Origin: Streptomyces sp. NBC_01197
Lineage (GTDB): Bacteria; Actinomycetota; Actinomycetes; Streptomycetales; Streptomycetaceae
Assembly: GCF_036010505.1 (NCBI RefSeq)
Contig: NZ_CP108569.1
Span: forward strand, 7,270,001 to 7,334,000
Length of the DNA: 64,000 nucleotides
Reading direction: 5' to 3'
Program-made: the position numbers and the translations under genes
Shown: positions 1-11,703 of the stretch, in pieces
How positions within the stretch are numbered: the stretch's first letter is position 1
Layout of the letters: each line of letters begins with the position of its first letter
Notes under the pieces: generated by a model
What the model was told of the DNA's origin: nothing
What the model saw: only the letters and a program-made list of their open reading frames with translations
Databases searched by the model: none

Positions 1-2
1 TG

Positions 3-299
3 AAGGAGGTCAAGCTCCCTCCGTACACCGCGAAGTGCGCGGACAAGGGGGTCAAGGACCCGAAGTCCATCGACTGCGCCTATCCGTCGACGCCCCTGCA
101 GAAGTACTTCAACACCGATTTCACCAGGACGGGCGGCGCCGCCGCGGCCTTCCTGAAGAAGTTCAAGTGGACGAAGAACGACCAGAACAAGGTCTCCGCG
201 ATGATCGCCTCGCAGGGTCTCTCGGCCGACGAGGCGGCCAAGCGCTGGGTGGACCAGAACCCGGACATCTGGAAGAAGTGGTTCCCGGGCAAGAAGTGA
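3..299 (+). CDS. Glycine betaine/proline ABC transporter substrate-binding protein, C-terminal part
   Basis: Partial gene whose 5' end lies before the window; about 98 codons are visible, ending in TGA at 297-299. The readable part is typical of the C-terminal lobe of OpuAC/ProX-type betaine binding proteins: a lysine-rich tail with WTKNDQN, then a helix with SADEAAKRWVDQNPDIW and a final KKWFPGKK. In that family this periplasmic or lipid-anchored protein delivers glycine betaine or a related osmolyte to a membrane permease. The permease and ATPase would lie upstream, outside the window. An AAGGAGG-like string at the window edge is part of the codons (Lys-Glu-Val), not a ribosome site. The family call rests on recognition of the C-terminal sequence only. 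Confidence 0.8.
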   Translation, partial: KEVKLPPYTAKCADKGVKDPKSIDCAYPSTPLQKYFNTDFTRTGGAAAAFLKKFKWTKNDQNKVSAMIASQGLSADEAAKRWVDQNPDIWKKWFPGKK

Positions 300-345
300 C
301 AGAGCGTCATGCCGTCGGTCCGTGGGGCCGGTGGTATGGCGGCTG

Positions 346-379
346 CGGCCGACACACCTCCGCGCAGGTGTGTCGGCCG
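346..379 (+). terminator. Rho-independent-like terminator after the betaine-binding protein
   Basis: A perfect 14-bp inverted repeat (CGGCCGACACACCT, 6-nt loop CCGCGC, then its complement) begins 47 bp after the stop codon. A short T-rich stretch follows. The position fits transcription termination before the beta-galactosidase gene. Confidence 0.85.
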
Positions 380-406
380 TCTTGTGTGTTGAGTGTTTCT
401 GTCTGA

Positions 407-3622
<3,216 letters not shown>

Positions 3623-3660
3623 GAGGCCGCCGGCCGGTCCCGGCCCCGGCCGCCGGTGCT

Positions 3661-3696
3661 GGCCGGCCGTGGTCCGTACAGGGTCCGCGGCCGGCC
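3661..3696 (+). terminator. Stem-loop after the beta-galactosidase gene
   Basis: A 15-bp imperfect stem (GGCCGGCCGTGGTCC against GGTCCGCGGCCGGCC, 2 mismatches) with a 6-nt loop lies 38 bp after the stop codon. A GC-only stem without a clear T tract is usual for Streptomyces terminators. Confidence 0.6.
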
Positions 3697-3900
3697 GCCG
3701 GGCTGGGCCGTACGGGTGGGGGCCGGGAGCCGTCCGCAGGGCTTGGACGCCGTTCCTGTTTCGGCGGCCGGGCGACTCCGGTACCCATGGGGACAACAGT
3801 CAGTGGCTGCCGTGCCCATCGGGGGCGAGGGGGATCCCCCAGGGATTCCAGGGCCGTGAACGGCCGGCCCCACCACCACGCGTACACCGGAGGATCTCCC

Positions 3901-4701
3901 GTGCTGACGACCCACTTCGTCCCAGGCGCGCCGAACTGGCTCGACCTCGGCGCCACCGACATCGACGCAGCTGTCGCCTTCTACACCGGCGTGTTCGGCT
4001 GGACCTTCCAGTCGGCGGGCCCCGATGCAGGGGGCTACGGCTTCTTCCAGAAGGGCGGCAAAACCGTCGGAGCCGTCGGCCCGCTGACGGAGAAGGGCGC
4101 GAGTCCGGCCTGGACGGTCTATTTCCACACGTCCGACGCCGATGCCACCGGGCGCGCGGTCGAACAGGCCGGCGGAACCGTGCGCGTCCCGGCGACGGAC
4201 GTCTTCACCGCCGGCCGTATGGCGGCCTTCACCGACTCGACAGGCGCCGACTTTGCCGTCTGGCAGCCGGGCGACGTACAGGGTCTGGAAACCGTCATGG
4301 AGCCGGACACGATGTGCTGGACCGAGCTGCACACCACGGACGCGGCAGCGGCCAAGGACTTCTACCGTTCGGTCTTCTCGTGGGACTACCAGGACATGTC
4401 CATGGGGGACGGCATGGTCTACACCGTCGTGTCCACGCCTGGCGGCGGCAAGGGCGACGACACCGGCCACGGCGGCATCATGCAGCTCCCGAAGGAGAAC
4501 GCCGATGCCGGGGCGGGGTCGGAGTGGCACCCGTACTTCGGCGTCGAGGACTGCGACGCCACGTTCGCGGCGGCGACCGGACGGGGCGCCACGGCCCTGA
4601 TGCCGCCGAGCAACGCCCCGGGAGTCGGGCGGCTGGCGATGCTCCGGGACCCGGAGGGCGCGGTGTTCGCGCTGATCAAGGGCGATCCTTCGATGACCTG
4701 A
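3901..4701 (+). CDS. Two-domain VOC (glyoxalase/bleomycin-resistance fold) family protein
   Basis: GTG start at 3901 with GGAGG about 6 nt upstream; 266 aa. Two tandem VOC modules are visible, each beginning with a W-x-(D/E)-L-x-(A/T)-x-D motif followed by A-x-x-F-Y (first near residue 13, second near residue 140) and ending with a D-P-E-G-A-x-F strand. This architecture is common in Streptomyces and often annotated as glyoxalase or hydroxylase-like. The family covers metal-dependent isomerases, dioxygenases and drug-binding proteins, and nothing here singles out one activity. It stands alone between terminator-flanked neighbours. The stop codon lies inside a pentanucleotide repeat. Confidence 0.85.
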   Translation: MLTTHFVPGAPNWLDLGATDIDAAVAFYTGVFGWTFQSAGPDAGGYGFFQKGGKTVGAVGPLTEKGASPAWTVYFHTSDADATGRAVEQAGGTVRVPATDVFTAGRMAAFTDSTGADFAVWQPGDVQGLETVMEPDTMCWTELHTTDAAAAKDFYRSVFSWDYQDMSMGDGMVYTVVSTPGGGKGDDTGHGGIMQLPKENADAGAGSEWHPYFGVEDCDATFAAATGRGATALMPPSNAPGVGRLAMLRDPEGAVFALIKGDPSMT

Positions 4702-4765
4702 CCTGACCTGACCTGACCTGACCTGACCTGACCTGACCTGACCTGACCTGACCTGAGCTGAGCTG
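4696..4765. repeat. Pentanucleotide microsatellite (ACCTG)12 followed by (AGCTG)2
   Basis: Twelve uninterrupted ACCTG units (4696-4755) run into two AGCTG units (4756-4765). The first unit supplies the last codons and the TGA stop of the VOC gene. Because the unit is 5 nt and carries TGA, the plus strand meets stops in every frame, so copy-number change cannot extend the VOC protein. The reverse strand stays open, which produces a spurious antisense reading frame. Confidence 0.97.
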
Positions 4766-4905
4766 ATGGCCGGCCTGAGGGCGTGCATGGGGCAGCCCCC
4801 GCGCGCGACGGCTCCGCGGACGGCTGCTGCGTTTGCGGGGGTGTGTCACTCACGCCCAGAATCGGACACAGCCGGTCGGATCCGCGCCGAGAACGGAGCA
4901 CGGCC

Positions 4906-5769
4906 ATGAAGCCGATTGTCACCGTGGGCCTGGACAGCAGGGCCGAGTCGCTCTCCACGGCCCGCTGGGCCGCGCGCGAGGCGCAGTCGCGCGGCGCGGT
5001 ACTGCGCATCCTGCACGCACGGGCGGCGCGTTCCGACGGTCCCGACCCGCCGGCGGACGGGGACGGTCAGAACGGCCTGCCCCAGTGGATCGTGGAGCGG
5101 GCGCGCATTGTCGTGGACGAGCGCTGTCCCGGGCTGCCCGTCACCGAGGAGCTCAGGGAAGGCGATCCGGTGGCATCCCTGCTGGAGGCAGCGGACGATT
5201 CGCTGGCGGTGGTGCTCGGTTCCCGGGACATGGCGCCGCTGGCCAGTTACTACCTGGGCGACATCGGCCTGCGGGTGGTGGCGCGTGCCGACGCCCCGGT
5301 CGTCCTGGTCCGGGCGCGGGAAGCCACCGGGCCGGCGGCGGAGGACGGCGCCGTGGTGCTGGGCCTTTCGCTGCACGGGCCGTGCGAGGCGCTGTGCGAG
5401 TTCGCCTTCGACACCGCTGCCAGGCGTGGCGTCATGCTGCGGGCGGTGCATGGCAGAAGCCTTCCGGAGCACGCCTACAGCCGGAGCGGAGTCGATTCGC
5501 GGGTATCCGGGCGGACGACCGAGCGCGCCCAGCTGGAGCTCAGTGAAGCGCTGCGGCCCTGGCGGGAGAGGTACCCGCAGGTCCGTACGTCCGACCGGGT
5601 ACGCATGGAGAGCCCGGCCCACGCCGTCGTACGGGGTGCCACGGGCGCGGGACTGCTGGTCGTGGGGCGTCGCAGAAACCGGCCCGCGCTGTCGCCGCCG
5701 GTCGGCCACGCCCTGTCCTCGGCCGTGCACCACGCGCCGTGCCCGGTGGCGGTCGTCCCGCACGACTGA
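4906..5769 (+). CDS. Universal stress protein with two UspA domains
   Basis: Predicted 287-aa cytoplasmic protein. The ATG at 4906 is preceded by GGAG at a normal distance, and the product begins with the strand MKPIVTVGLD typical of UspA. Domain 1 spans about 1-145 and ends with DAPVVLVRA. Domain 2 spans about 150-287 and ends with HAPCPVAVVPHD. The ATP-binding glycine motif G-x2-G-x9-G-(S/T) is degenerate in both halves (GSRDMAPL..., GRRRNRPAL...), so nucleotide binding is uncertain. Tandem Usp proteins are often co-regulated under oxygen limitation or stationary phase in actinobacteria. The phosphoketolase gene follows 111 bp downstream on the same strand, and the two may share a stress-related role. 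Confidence 0.88.
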   Translation: MKPIVTVGLDSRAESLSTARWAAREAQSRGAVLRILHARAARSDGPDPPADGDGQNGLPQWIVERARIVVDERCPGLPVTEELREGDPVASLLEAADDSLAVVLGSRDMAPLASYYLGDIGLRVVARADAPVVLVRAREATGPAAEDGAVVLGLSLHGPCEALCEFAFDTAARRGVMLRAVHGRSLPEHAYSRSGVDSRVSGRTTERAQLELSEALRPWRERYPQVRTSDRVRMESPAHAVVRGATGAGLLVVGRRRNRPALSPPVGHALSSAVHHAPCPVAVVPHD

Positions 5770-5880
5770 GGCAGACACGACCGCATCATCCACGCCTGAA
5801 GCAGCACGTCTGAAGCAGACATGACTGAGCCGCCACAGTCCGGCAAGCAGACAGGTATGACCCAGGAGGCAGCGAGCGCC

Positions 5881-8280
5881 ATGCGCGAGACCAGTACGGA
5901 AGCACCGGCCGTGGTCACCGACGAGGAACTCGCGTCACTGGTCGCCCACTGGCGGGCCGCCAACTACCTGGCGGTGGGCCAGATCTACCTCCTTGACAAT
6001 CCGCTGCTCACCGAGCCGCTGCGGCCGGAACACATCAAACCCCGGCTGCTCGGCCACTGGGGCACATCGCCCGGACTGAACCTGGTCCACACGCACCTGA
6101 ACCGTGTCGTCAAGGCGCGCGGCCAGGACACCATGTGCGTCTGGGGGCCCGGGCACGGCGGCCCGGCCGTACTGGCCAACTCGTGGCTGGAGGGCAGCTA
6201 CTCCGAGACGTACCCGGACATCGGCCGCGACGCCGAGGGCATGGCCCGGCTCTTCCGCCAGTTCTCCTTCCCCGGCGGTGTGCCCAGCCACGTCGCGCCC
6301 GAGACACCGGGCTCGATCCACGAGGGCGGGGAGCTGGGTTACTCGCTGTCCCACGCGTACGGCGCGGCTTTCGACAACCCGGACCTGCTGGTCGCCTGTG
6401 TCATCGGCGACGGCGAGGCGGAGACCGGTCCGCTCGCCGCGTCGTGGCACTCCAACAAGTTCCTCGACCCGGTGCACGACGGCGCCGTCCTGCCGGTCCT
6501 GCACCTGAACGGATACAAGATCGCCAATCCGGCGGTGCTGGCGCGTATTCCCGAAGCGGAGCTGGACGAACTGCTCCGCGGCTACGGCCATGACGTCCTG
6601 CACGTCACCGGCGCCGATCCGGACACCGTGCACCGGGCCATGGCCGAGGCGATGGACACCGCACTGGACCGTATCGGCCTCATCCAGCGTGCCGCCCGCG
6701 AGGAGGGCAGCACCGTGCGCCCGCGCTGGCCCATGATCGTGCTGCGTACGCCCAAGGGCTGGACCGGCCCCGTGAGCGTCGACGGGCTGCCGGTCGAGAG
6801 CACCTGGCGGGCCCACCAGGTGCCGCTGCCCGGTGTCCGGGAGAACCCGGAACACCTCAGGCAGCTGGAGATGTGGCTGCGCTCCTACCGTCCCGAGGAC
6901 CTCTTCGACCTCGCGGGGCGGCCCCGCGCCGAGGTCCTGGCCTGTGTCCCCGACGGGCCACTGCGCCTCGGCGCCAACCCGCACACCAACGGCGGGCTGC
7001 GCCTGCTCGACCTGCCCGTACCGCCCCTGGAGGAGTACGCCGTGGATGTCGCACGGCCGGGGGCGACCCTGCACGAACCGACTCGCGTACTCGGCGATCT
7101 GCTGGAGGCGGTCATGGCGGCCACCGCGGAGCGCCGCGACTTCCGGGTGGTGGGGCCCGACGAGACCGCGTCCAACCGGCTCCAGGCTCTGTACGGGGCC
7201 ACCGGCAAGGCCTGGCAGGCGGAGGCGCTCGGGGTGGACGAGCACCTGGACCGGCACGGCCGGGTGATGGAGATCCTCTCCGAACACACCTGCCAGGGCT
7301 GGCTGGAGGGCTATCTCCTCACCGGGCGGCACGGTCTCTTCTCCTGCTACGAAGCCTTCGTCCACATCGTCGACTCGATGGTCAACCAGCACATCAAGTG
7401 GCTGAAGGTGTCCCGCACCCTGCCGTGGCGCCGTCCCATCGCCTCCCTCAACTACCTGCTCACGTCGCACGTCTGGCGCCAGGACCACAACGGCTTCTCC
7501 CACCAGGACCCCGGTTTCGTCGACCACGTACTCAACAAGTCCCCGGAAGTCGTACGCGTCTATCTCCCGCCGGACGCCAACACGCTGCTCTCCGTCGCCG
7601 AACACGTCCTGCACAGCCGGGAGTACGTGAATGTCATCGTGGCCGGCAAGCAGCCGTGCTTCGACTGGCTCACCCTCGACGAGGCACGTGCGCACTGCGC
7701 GCGCGGGGCCGGGGCCTGGGAGTGGGCAGGTACCGAACGGGAGGGGGAGGAACCCGATGTCGTGCTGGCCTGCGCGGGCGACGTACCCACCCAGGAGGTG
7801 CTGGCTGCCGCCCTGCTGATCCGCCGTCACCTGCCAGGTCTCGCGGTGCGCGTGGTCAACGTGGTCGACCTGGCCCGGCTGCTCCCCGCATCGGAGCACC
7901 CGCACGGGCTGACCGGCATGGAGTACGACGCGCTCTTCACCCGGGACAAGCCGGTGATCTTCGCGTACCACGGCTATCCGTGGCTGATCCACCGTCTCGC
8001 CTACCGCCAGGCCGGTCATGCGAATCTGCACGTACGCGGTTACAAGGAGTCCGGGACCACGACCACCCCCTTCGACATGGTGGTCCGCAACGACCTGGAC
8101 CGCTACCGGCTGGTCCTGGACGTCATCGACCGCGTCCCCGGTCTCGCGGTGCGCGCCACCCATGCCCGCCAGACCATGGAGGACGCCCGTCTCAGGCACC
8201 ACGCGTGGATCCGCGAGCACGGCACCGACCTCCCCGAGGTGGCCGACTGGAGCTGGCAGCCCCTGCCCCTGGGTAACTGA
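5881..8280 (+). CDS. xfp: Xylulose-5-phosphate/fructose-6-phosphate phosphoketolase
   Basis: Thiamine-diphosphate enzyme of about 799 aa, the usual length for the family. It cleaves xylulose-5-P (and fructose-6-P) with phosphate to acetyl-phosphate plus a smaller sugar phosphate. Seen in the sequence: an N-terminal YLAVGQIYL segment, the WGPGHGGP motif, a TPP-binding stretch [11 protein letters not shown] near residue 176, and the C-terminal [17 protein letters not shown] region that is highly characteristic of phosphoketolases. The ATG at 5881 is preferred because AGGAGG lies 11 nt upstream; in-frame ATGs at 5821 and 5857 have weaker sites and would add 20 or 8 residues. Acetate kinase or phosphotransacetylase genes are not nearby. 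The pairing with a universal stress gene suggests use during stress or slow growth, which is inference. Confidence 0.95.
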   Translation: MRETSTEAPAVVTDEELASLVAHWRAANYLAVGQIYLLDNPLLTEPLRPEHIKPRLLGHWGTSPGLNLVHTHLNRVVKARGQDTMCVWGPGHGGPAVLANSWLEGSYSETYPDIGRDAEGMARLFRQFSFPGGVPSHVAPETPGSIHEGGELGYSLSHAYGAAFDNPDLLVACVIGDGEAETGPLAASWHSNKFLDPVHDGAVLPVLHLNGYKIANPAVLARIPEAELDELLRGYGHDVLHVTGADPDTVHRAMAEAMDTALDRIGLIQRAAREEGSTVRPRWPMIVLRTPKGWTGPVSVDGLPVESTWRAHQVPLPGVRENPEHLRQLEMWLRSYRPEDLFDLAGRPRAEVLACVPDGPLRLGANPHTNGGLRLLDLPVPPLEEYAVDVARPGATLHEPTRVLGDLLEAVMAATAERRDFRVVGPDETASNRLQALYGATGKAWQAEALGVDEHLDRHGRVMEILSEHTCQGWLEGYLLTGRHGLFSCYEAFVHIVDSMVNQHIKWLKVSRTLPWRRPIASLNYLLTSHVWRQDHNGFSHQDPGFVDHVLNKSPEVVRVYLPPDANTLLSVAEHVLHSREYVNVIVAGKQPCFDWLTLDEARAHCARGAGAWEWAGTEREGEEPDVVLACAGDVPTQEVLAAALLIRRHLPGLAVRVVNVVDLARLLPASEHPHGLTGMEYDALFTRDKPVIFAYHGYPWLIHRLAYRQAGHANLHVRGYKESGTTTTPFDMVVRNDLDRYRLVLDVIDRVPGLAVRATHARQTMEDARLRHHAWIREHGTDLPEVADWSWQPLPLGN

Positions 8281-8376
8281 GCCACTCCCGCGGACCGGCA
8301 CCTGGGACATCCCAGCCCTGTCTCCTCGGCCGGGCCGACCGCTCCCGTACCGCTCCCTGAAACGCCGCCGCAGGGA

Positions 8377-8838
8377 TCAGACGTCGGCCCAGACCAGCCG
8401 GCCGCCGCCGTCCTGGCGGGTGCCCCAGGCGTCGGCCAGGGCGGTGACGATGAGCAGACCGCGGCCGCGTTCCGACAGACCGGTACCGGCGGTGTCGTCC
8501 AGCTCGGTCTCGTACGCCGGCGGCCGGCGCTGGGCCGGGATGCCGTCGCCGCCCGCGTCCCACACCTGGATCCTTATCCGGGACAAGGTGCGCCGCAGGC
8601 AGCAGCGCACCGTAGCGGACCGGGCACTGTAACGGACGGAGTTGGTGACGAGTTCGGAGACCAGCAGGACGGCTGTCTCGGTCCGCTCCTCCGGCTCGCC
8701 CCAGGCCAGCATGGCGTCGCGGACGCGCTGCCGGGAGTCGGTGACCCCCTCGGGTATGCGCGGCGTCGACCAGCGGTAGGCGGAGTCGTCCCTGTCGTCG
8801 GAGTGCGCGGCAGTGGCATCACCATCGAATTCAGACAT
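8377..8838 (-). CDS. ATP-binding (HATPase, anti-sigma-factor-like) regulatory protein
   Basis: Predicted 153-aa protein with the small histidine-kinase-type ATPase fold. The N-box region reads LLVSELVTNSVRYS, the G1 region WDAGGDG and the G2-like region GRGLLIVTALADAWG, as in SpoIIAB/RsbW-type proteins found in large numbers in Streptomyces. Members act as anti-sigma kinases or partners of XRE regulators. The ATG at 8838 (MSEFDGD) is chosen because upstream in-frame sequence has no family resemblance. It is transcribed divergently from an XRE/DUF5753 gene 106 bp away, the classic pairing of this family. No DUF397 partner was found. Confidence 0.85.
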   Translation of the reverse strand: MSEFDGDATAAHSDDRDDSAYRWSTPRIPEGVTDSRQRVRDAMLAWGEPEERTETAVLLVSELVTNSVRYSARSATVRCCLRRTLSRIRIQVWDAGGDGIPAQRRPPAYETELDDTAGTGLSERGRGLLIVTALADAWGTRQDGGGRLVWADV

Positions 8839-8881
8839 ATATGCACTATCGGCATGTTCGGCATACTCTGCAACTGTCAGA

Positions 8882-8894
8882 GTGTGAATCACAC
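8882..8894. promoter_or_regulatory. Palindromic candidate operator between the ATPase and XRE genes
   Basis: Perfect inverted repeat GTGTGA-A-TCACAC in the 106-bp divergent intergenic region, followed at 8899-8906 by a further TGTGACAC half-like motif. The spacing and location fit autoregulation by the adjacent XRE protein. The role is inferred. Confidence 0.5.
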
Positions 8895-8944
8895 AGAATG
8901 TGACACGACGGCTGCCTGGTTTCACCGCGAAGGAGATGGCCACC

Positions 8945-9790
8945 GTGAGAGCCCGCTCAGGCCCGACCCTGGAGCACCGAGTCGTCGCGGAACAGCTCCG
9001 CCTGGCCCGGGAACGCGCCGGTTGCGGCCTCGCGGCGGTCGCCGCCGCGCTGGACCTGTCCGAGGCCACTGTGCGGCGCATCGAGCGGGCGGAGACCGCG
9101 CTGGACGCCGGGCAGGTCCGGGATCTCCTGGAGTACTACAACCACCCCGAGGACGACGCCCGGCGGATCAGGGCCAGCCTGGCCAGGGCGAACGAGCCCG
9201 GATGGTGGCACCGCTGGCGTGACGTCCTGCCCGCCTGGCAGCGCGACGTCATCGGTATCGAGTCGTCGGCCGGAGTGATCCGGATCTGGCACCCGGCGCT
9301 GGTCCCGGACCTGCTGCGGACCCCCGGTTACGCCGCGGCCGTCGAGGCGGCCCGGCATCCGGAGGCGCCGCCCGCGGTACGGGCCCGGCGTACGGAGTTC
9401 CTGCGGGCCCGGCAGGATCGGTTCCGCGAGCGGGGCGCGGTCCTGTGGGGGCTGATCCCGGAGGCCGCACTGCATACCTGTGTCGGTTCCCCGGATGTCA
9501 TGCGGGAGCAGCTGGACGCCCTGCGGCAGGCGACCGCGCGCCCGAACATCACGCTTCAGGTGGTCCCCCTGACGGCCGGGCCGCACGCGCTGACCGGCGC
9601 CCCACCGCTGGAGCTGCTGCGGCTTCCGGTCCCTGAGGTCCCGGATCACGCCGTCGTCGGAGGCCCGGGCGGCGAGGCCGCCGTCACCCATGACCGCGCG
9701 GCTGTCTCCGCGTACCGGATGCTGATGGACTCCGCCTGCGGCGCGGCACCGGCCGCGGGCACCGAGCTGCCCGCCCTGTTCCTGTCCTGA
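8945..9790 (+). CDS. XRE-family transcriptional regulator with DUF5753 domain
   Basis: Predicted 281-aa regulator. GTG at 8945 is chosen because AAGGAG lies 9 nt upstream; an ATG at 8936 would directly abut that site. An N-terminal helix-turn-helix is seen at about residues 9-65 (VAEQLRLARERAG...AALDLSEATVRRIERAE). It is followed by the DUF5753 ligand- or partner-binding domain with W-x-P-A-L-V-P-D-L-L-R-T-P-G-Y, an R-x-D-R(F) motif, and the RPNITLQVVPL strand. In Streptomyces this family (WhiJ/AbaA-like loci) pairs with small ATP-binding or DUF397 proteins to control development and antibiotic production. The divergent ATPase gene fits that arrangement. Target genes are unknown. Confidence 0.88.
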   Translation: MRARSGPTLEHRVVAEQLRLARERAGCGLAAVAAALDLSEATVRRIERAETALDAGQVRDLLEYYNHPEDDARRIRASLARANEPGWWHRWRDVLPAWQRDVIGIESSAGVIRIWHPALVPDLLRTPGYAAAVEAARHPEAPPAVRARRTEFLRARQDRFRERGAVLWGLIPEAALHTCVGSPDVMREQLDALRQATARPNITLQVVPLTAGPHALTGAPPLELLRLPVPEVPDHAVVGGPGGEAAVTHDRAAVSAYRMLMDSACGAAPAAGTELPALFLS

Positions 9791-10009
9791 ACCGGGAGGC
9801 GTCGCTGAACGCAGCGGGGCGGACGCGACCGGTGGCTGTGCGGCGTGGTCGGTGTCGGCCGAGGAGGACGAGGCGGACGGAGTGACCGGGGTTCCCGTCG
9901 CGTCCCCGCCGGACACCCGGCAGCCCGGCGGGGGGCCCTCATCACTCTTACCGGCATGATCCAGCGGATCTCGCCGTAAAGTGGATCAAGATCCGGTATT
10001 CCTGTGCGC

Positions 10010-11662
10010 ATGGACAAAGATGGAACCTTCCGATCCGCTTCCTCCTCCCGTGCCTCCCGTGCCCCCGGCCGCGCCCGCCGGTCCCGTTCCCTCTCCGGCC
10101 TGCGCGCCGGTACCGCGCTGCTCGCCGCCGCCACGGCCGTACTGGCCGCCACGGTGCCCGGCGCATCGGCCGCCGCATCCCCGAACAGGCCCTCAGCAGA
10201 ACGTTCTTGGCGGGACGGAGCCGCCGGGACCCAGCGGTACCTCGACAGCGTGCGGGACAACCCGGACCGGCTCAGGGCCTTTCTGCGGCCTATGCCCAAG
10301 GGCGGGGACCTGCACACCCACCTGTCGGGCGCTGTGCCGGTCGAGGCGCTGATCGGCTTCGCGGCCGACGACGGGCTGTGCATTGACGAGGCCACGCTGG
10401 CGGCCTCCGCACCGCCGTGCGGGCCCGGGACCCGGCCCGCCCAGGACGCCGTGTCCGACCACGACTTCCGGCAGGACGTCATCCACGCCTGGTCCATGGA
10501 GGACTTCAAGGAGACGCCCGCCGAGAGCGGACACGACCACTTCTTCGCCACCTTCGGGAAGTTCAAGGCCGTCACCGGGTCGCACCGCGGCAGACTCGTC
10601 GCCGAGGTGACGAAGGTGGCCGCCGCCAACCACCAGGACTATGTGGAACCGCTCTTCACCCCACAGGGCGCCGCCCTGCAGAAACTGGGGGCCGGCCTTC
10701 AGTGGACCGGTGACTTCGGGGGGATGCGCCACTCCCTCCTCGCCGACGGGAAGCTGAACCGCGTCCTCGACGCCGCGAAGACCGAGACCGCCCGGGAGAT
10801 GGCCGAGCAGCGCGCCACCCTCGGTTGCGACGCCTCCGATCCGCAGCCCGCCTGCGAGGTGCAGGTGCGCTTCGACTTTCAGGTGGGCCGCGCGGCCGAG
10901 CCGCAGTACGTCTTCACTCAGCTCCTCGCCGGTTTCGCGATGGCCGACAAGGACCCCCGTTATGTGGGCGTCAACCTGGTGCAGGCGGAGGACGCCCCCG
11001 TCGCGCTGCGCGACTACCACCTGCAGATGCGCATGATCAAGTACCTGCGGTCCGTCTACCGTACGGCGCATGTCACGCTGCACGCCGGTGAGCTGACCAG
11101 CAAGGTCGCCCCGCGCGACGACCTCAGGTTCCATGTCCGCGACGCCGTCGAGACAGCGGGCGCCGAGCGTATCGGCCACGGGGTGGACATCATGGGCGAG
11201 GATCGGCCGCAGCAACTCCTGCGGAGCATGGCACGCCGGCACATCGCGGTGGAGGTGCCGCTGACCAGCAACTGCCAGATCCTCGAAGTCTGCGGCGCCG
11301 ACCACCCGGTCAACCGCTACCTGGCCGCCGGTGTCCCGGTGGCGCTGTCGACCGACGACCAGGGCGTGTCGGGCACCGACATCACCGTCGAGTACGCACG
11401 CGCCGTCACCGGGCACCACCTGTCGTACCGTCAGCTGCGCGACAGTGCCCGTAACTCGCTGGAGTACGCCTTCATCCAGGGCCGTAGCCTCTGGCGCGCG
11501 GTGGGCGACCACCGGCCCACTGCCGCCTGCGCCACCAGCGACCCCCGTACCGGCAGGACCACCGAGAGCTGCCGCGAGCTGCTGAACGCCAGCCCCAAGG
11601 CGAGTCTCCAGTGGCGCTACGAGACCGAGCGCGCCGCATTCGAGGCCCGTCACCAGGCATAG
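10010..11662 (+). CDS. Secreted adenosine deaminase-like hydrolase (ADGF-like)
   Basis: Predicted 550-aa exported metal-dependent deaminase. The N-terminus carries a basic stretch and a hydrophobic signal sequence ending near ASAAAS (about residues 25-60). Amidohydrolase-fold motifs are intact: HTH metal ligands at residues 102-104, HAGE with the catalytic Glu, RIGHGVD, and LSTDDQGV with the distal Asp. The size and long N-terminal region resemble extracellular ADGF/CECR1-type deaminases rather than the cytosolic enzyme of about 340 aa. The likely role is deamination of extracellular adenosine or a related nucleoside for scavenging or signalling. The ATG at 10010 is a tentative start, since a GTG two codons earlier is also possible and neither has a strong ribosome site. 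The gene converges on the M28 peptidase gene across a terminator. Confidence 0.85.
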   Translation: MDKDGTFRSASSSRASRAPGRARRSRSLSGLRAGTALLAAATAVLAATVPGASAAASPNRPSAERSWRDGAAGTQRYLDSVRDNPDRLRAFLRPMPKGGDLHTHLSGAVPVEALIGFAADDGLCIDEATLAASAPPCGPGTRPAQDAVSDHDFRQDVIHAWSMEDFKETPAESGHDHFFATFGKFKAVTGSHRGRLVAEVTKVAAANHQDYVEPLFTPQGAALQKLGAGLQWTGDFGGMRHSLLADGKLNRVLDAAKTETAREMAEQRATLGCDASDPQPACEVQVRFDFQVGRAAEPQYVFTQLLAGFAMADKDPRYVGVNLVQAEDAPVALRDYHLQMRMIKYLRSVYRTAHVTLHAGELTSKVAPRDDLRFHVRDAVETAGAERIGHGVDIMGEDRPQQLLRSMARRHIAVEVPLTSNCQILEVCGADHPVNRYLAAGVPVALSTDDQGVSGTDITVEYARAVTGHHLSYRQLRDSARNSLEYAFIQGRSLWRAVGDHRPTAACATSDPRTGRTTESCRELLNASPKASLQWRYETERAAFEARHQA

Positions 11663-11680
11663 GGCCTCTCGTTCGGGCCA

Positions 11681-11703
11681 GGCCGGCCGGGGCGCGGCCG
11701 GCC
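11681..11703. terminator. Bidirectional stem-loop between the deaminase and M28 peptidase genes
   Basis: GGCCGGCCG (11681-11689) pairs perfectly with CGGCCGGCC (11695-11703) across a 5-nt loop. It fills the 41-bp gap between two converging stop codons, so it can serve both transcripts. Confidence 0.65.

Noticed and set aside
5935..8310. Minus-strand frame of 791 codons opposite phosphoketolase
   Set aside because: Antisense shadow of a strongly conserved plus-strand enzyme.
8377..9790. Toxin-antitoxin interpretation of the ATPase/XRE pair
   Set aside because: Sizes and domains (HATPase; DUF5753) match Streptomyces developmental regulator pairs, and the genes are divergent rather than a coupled operon.
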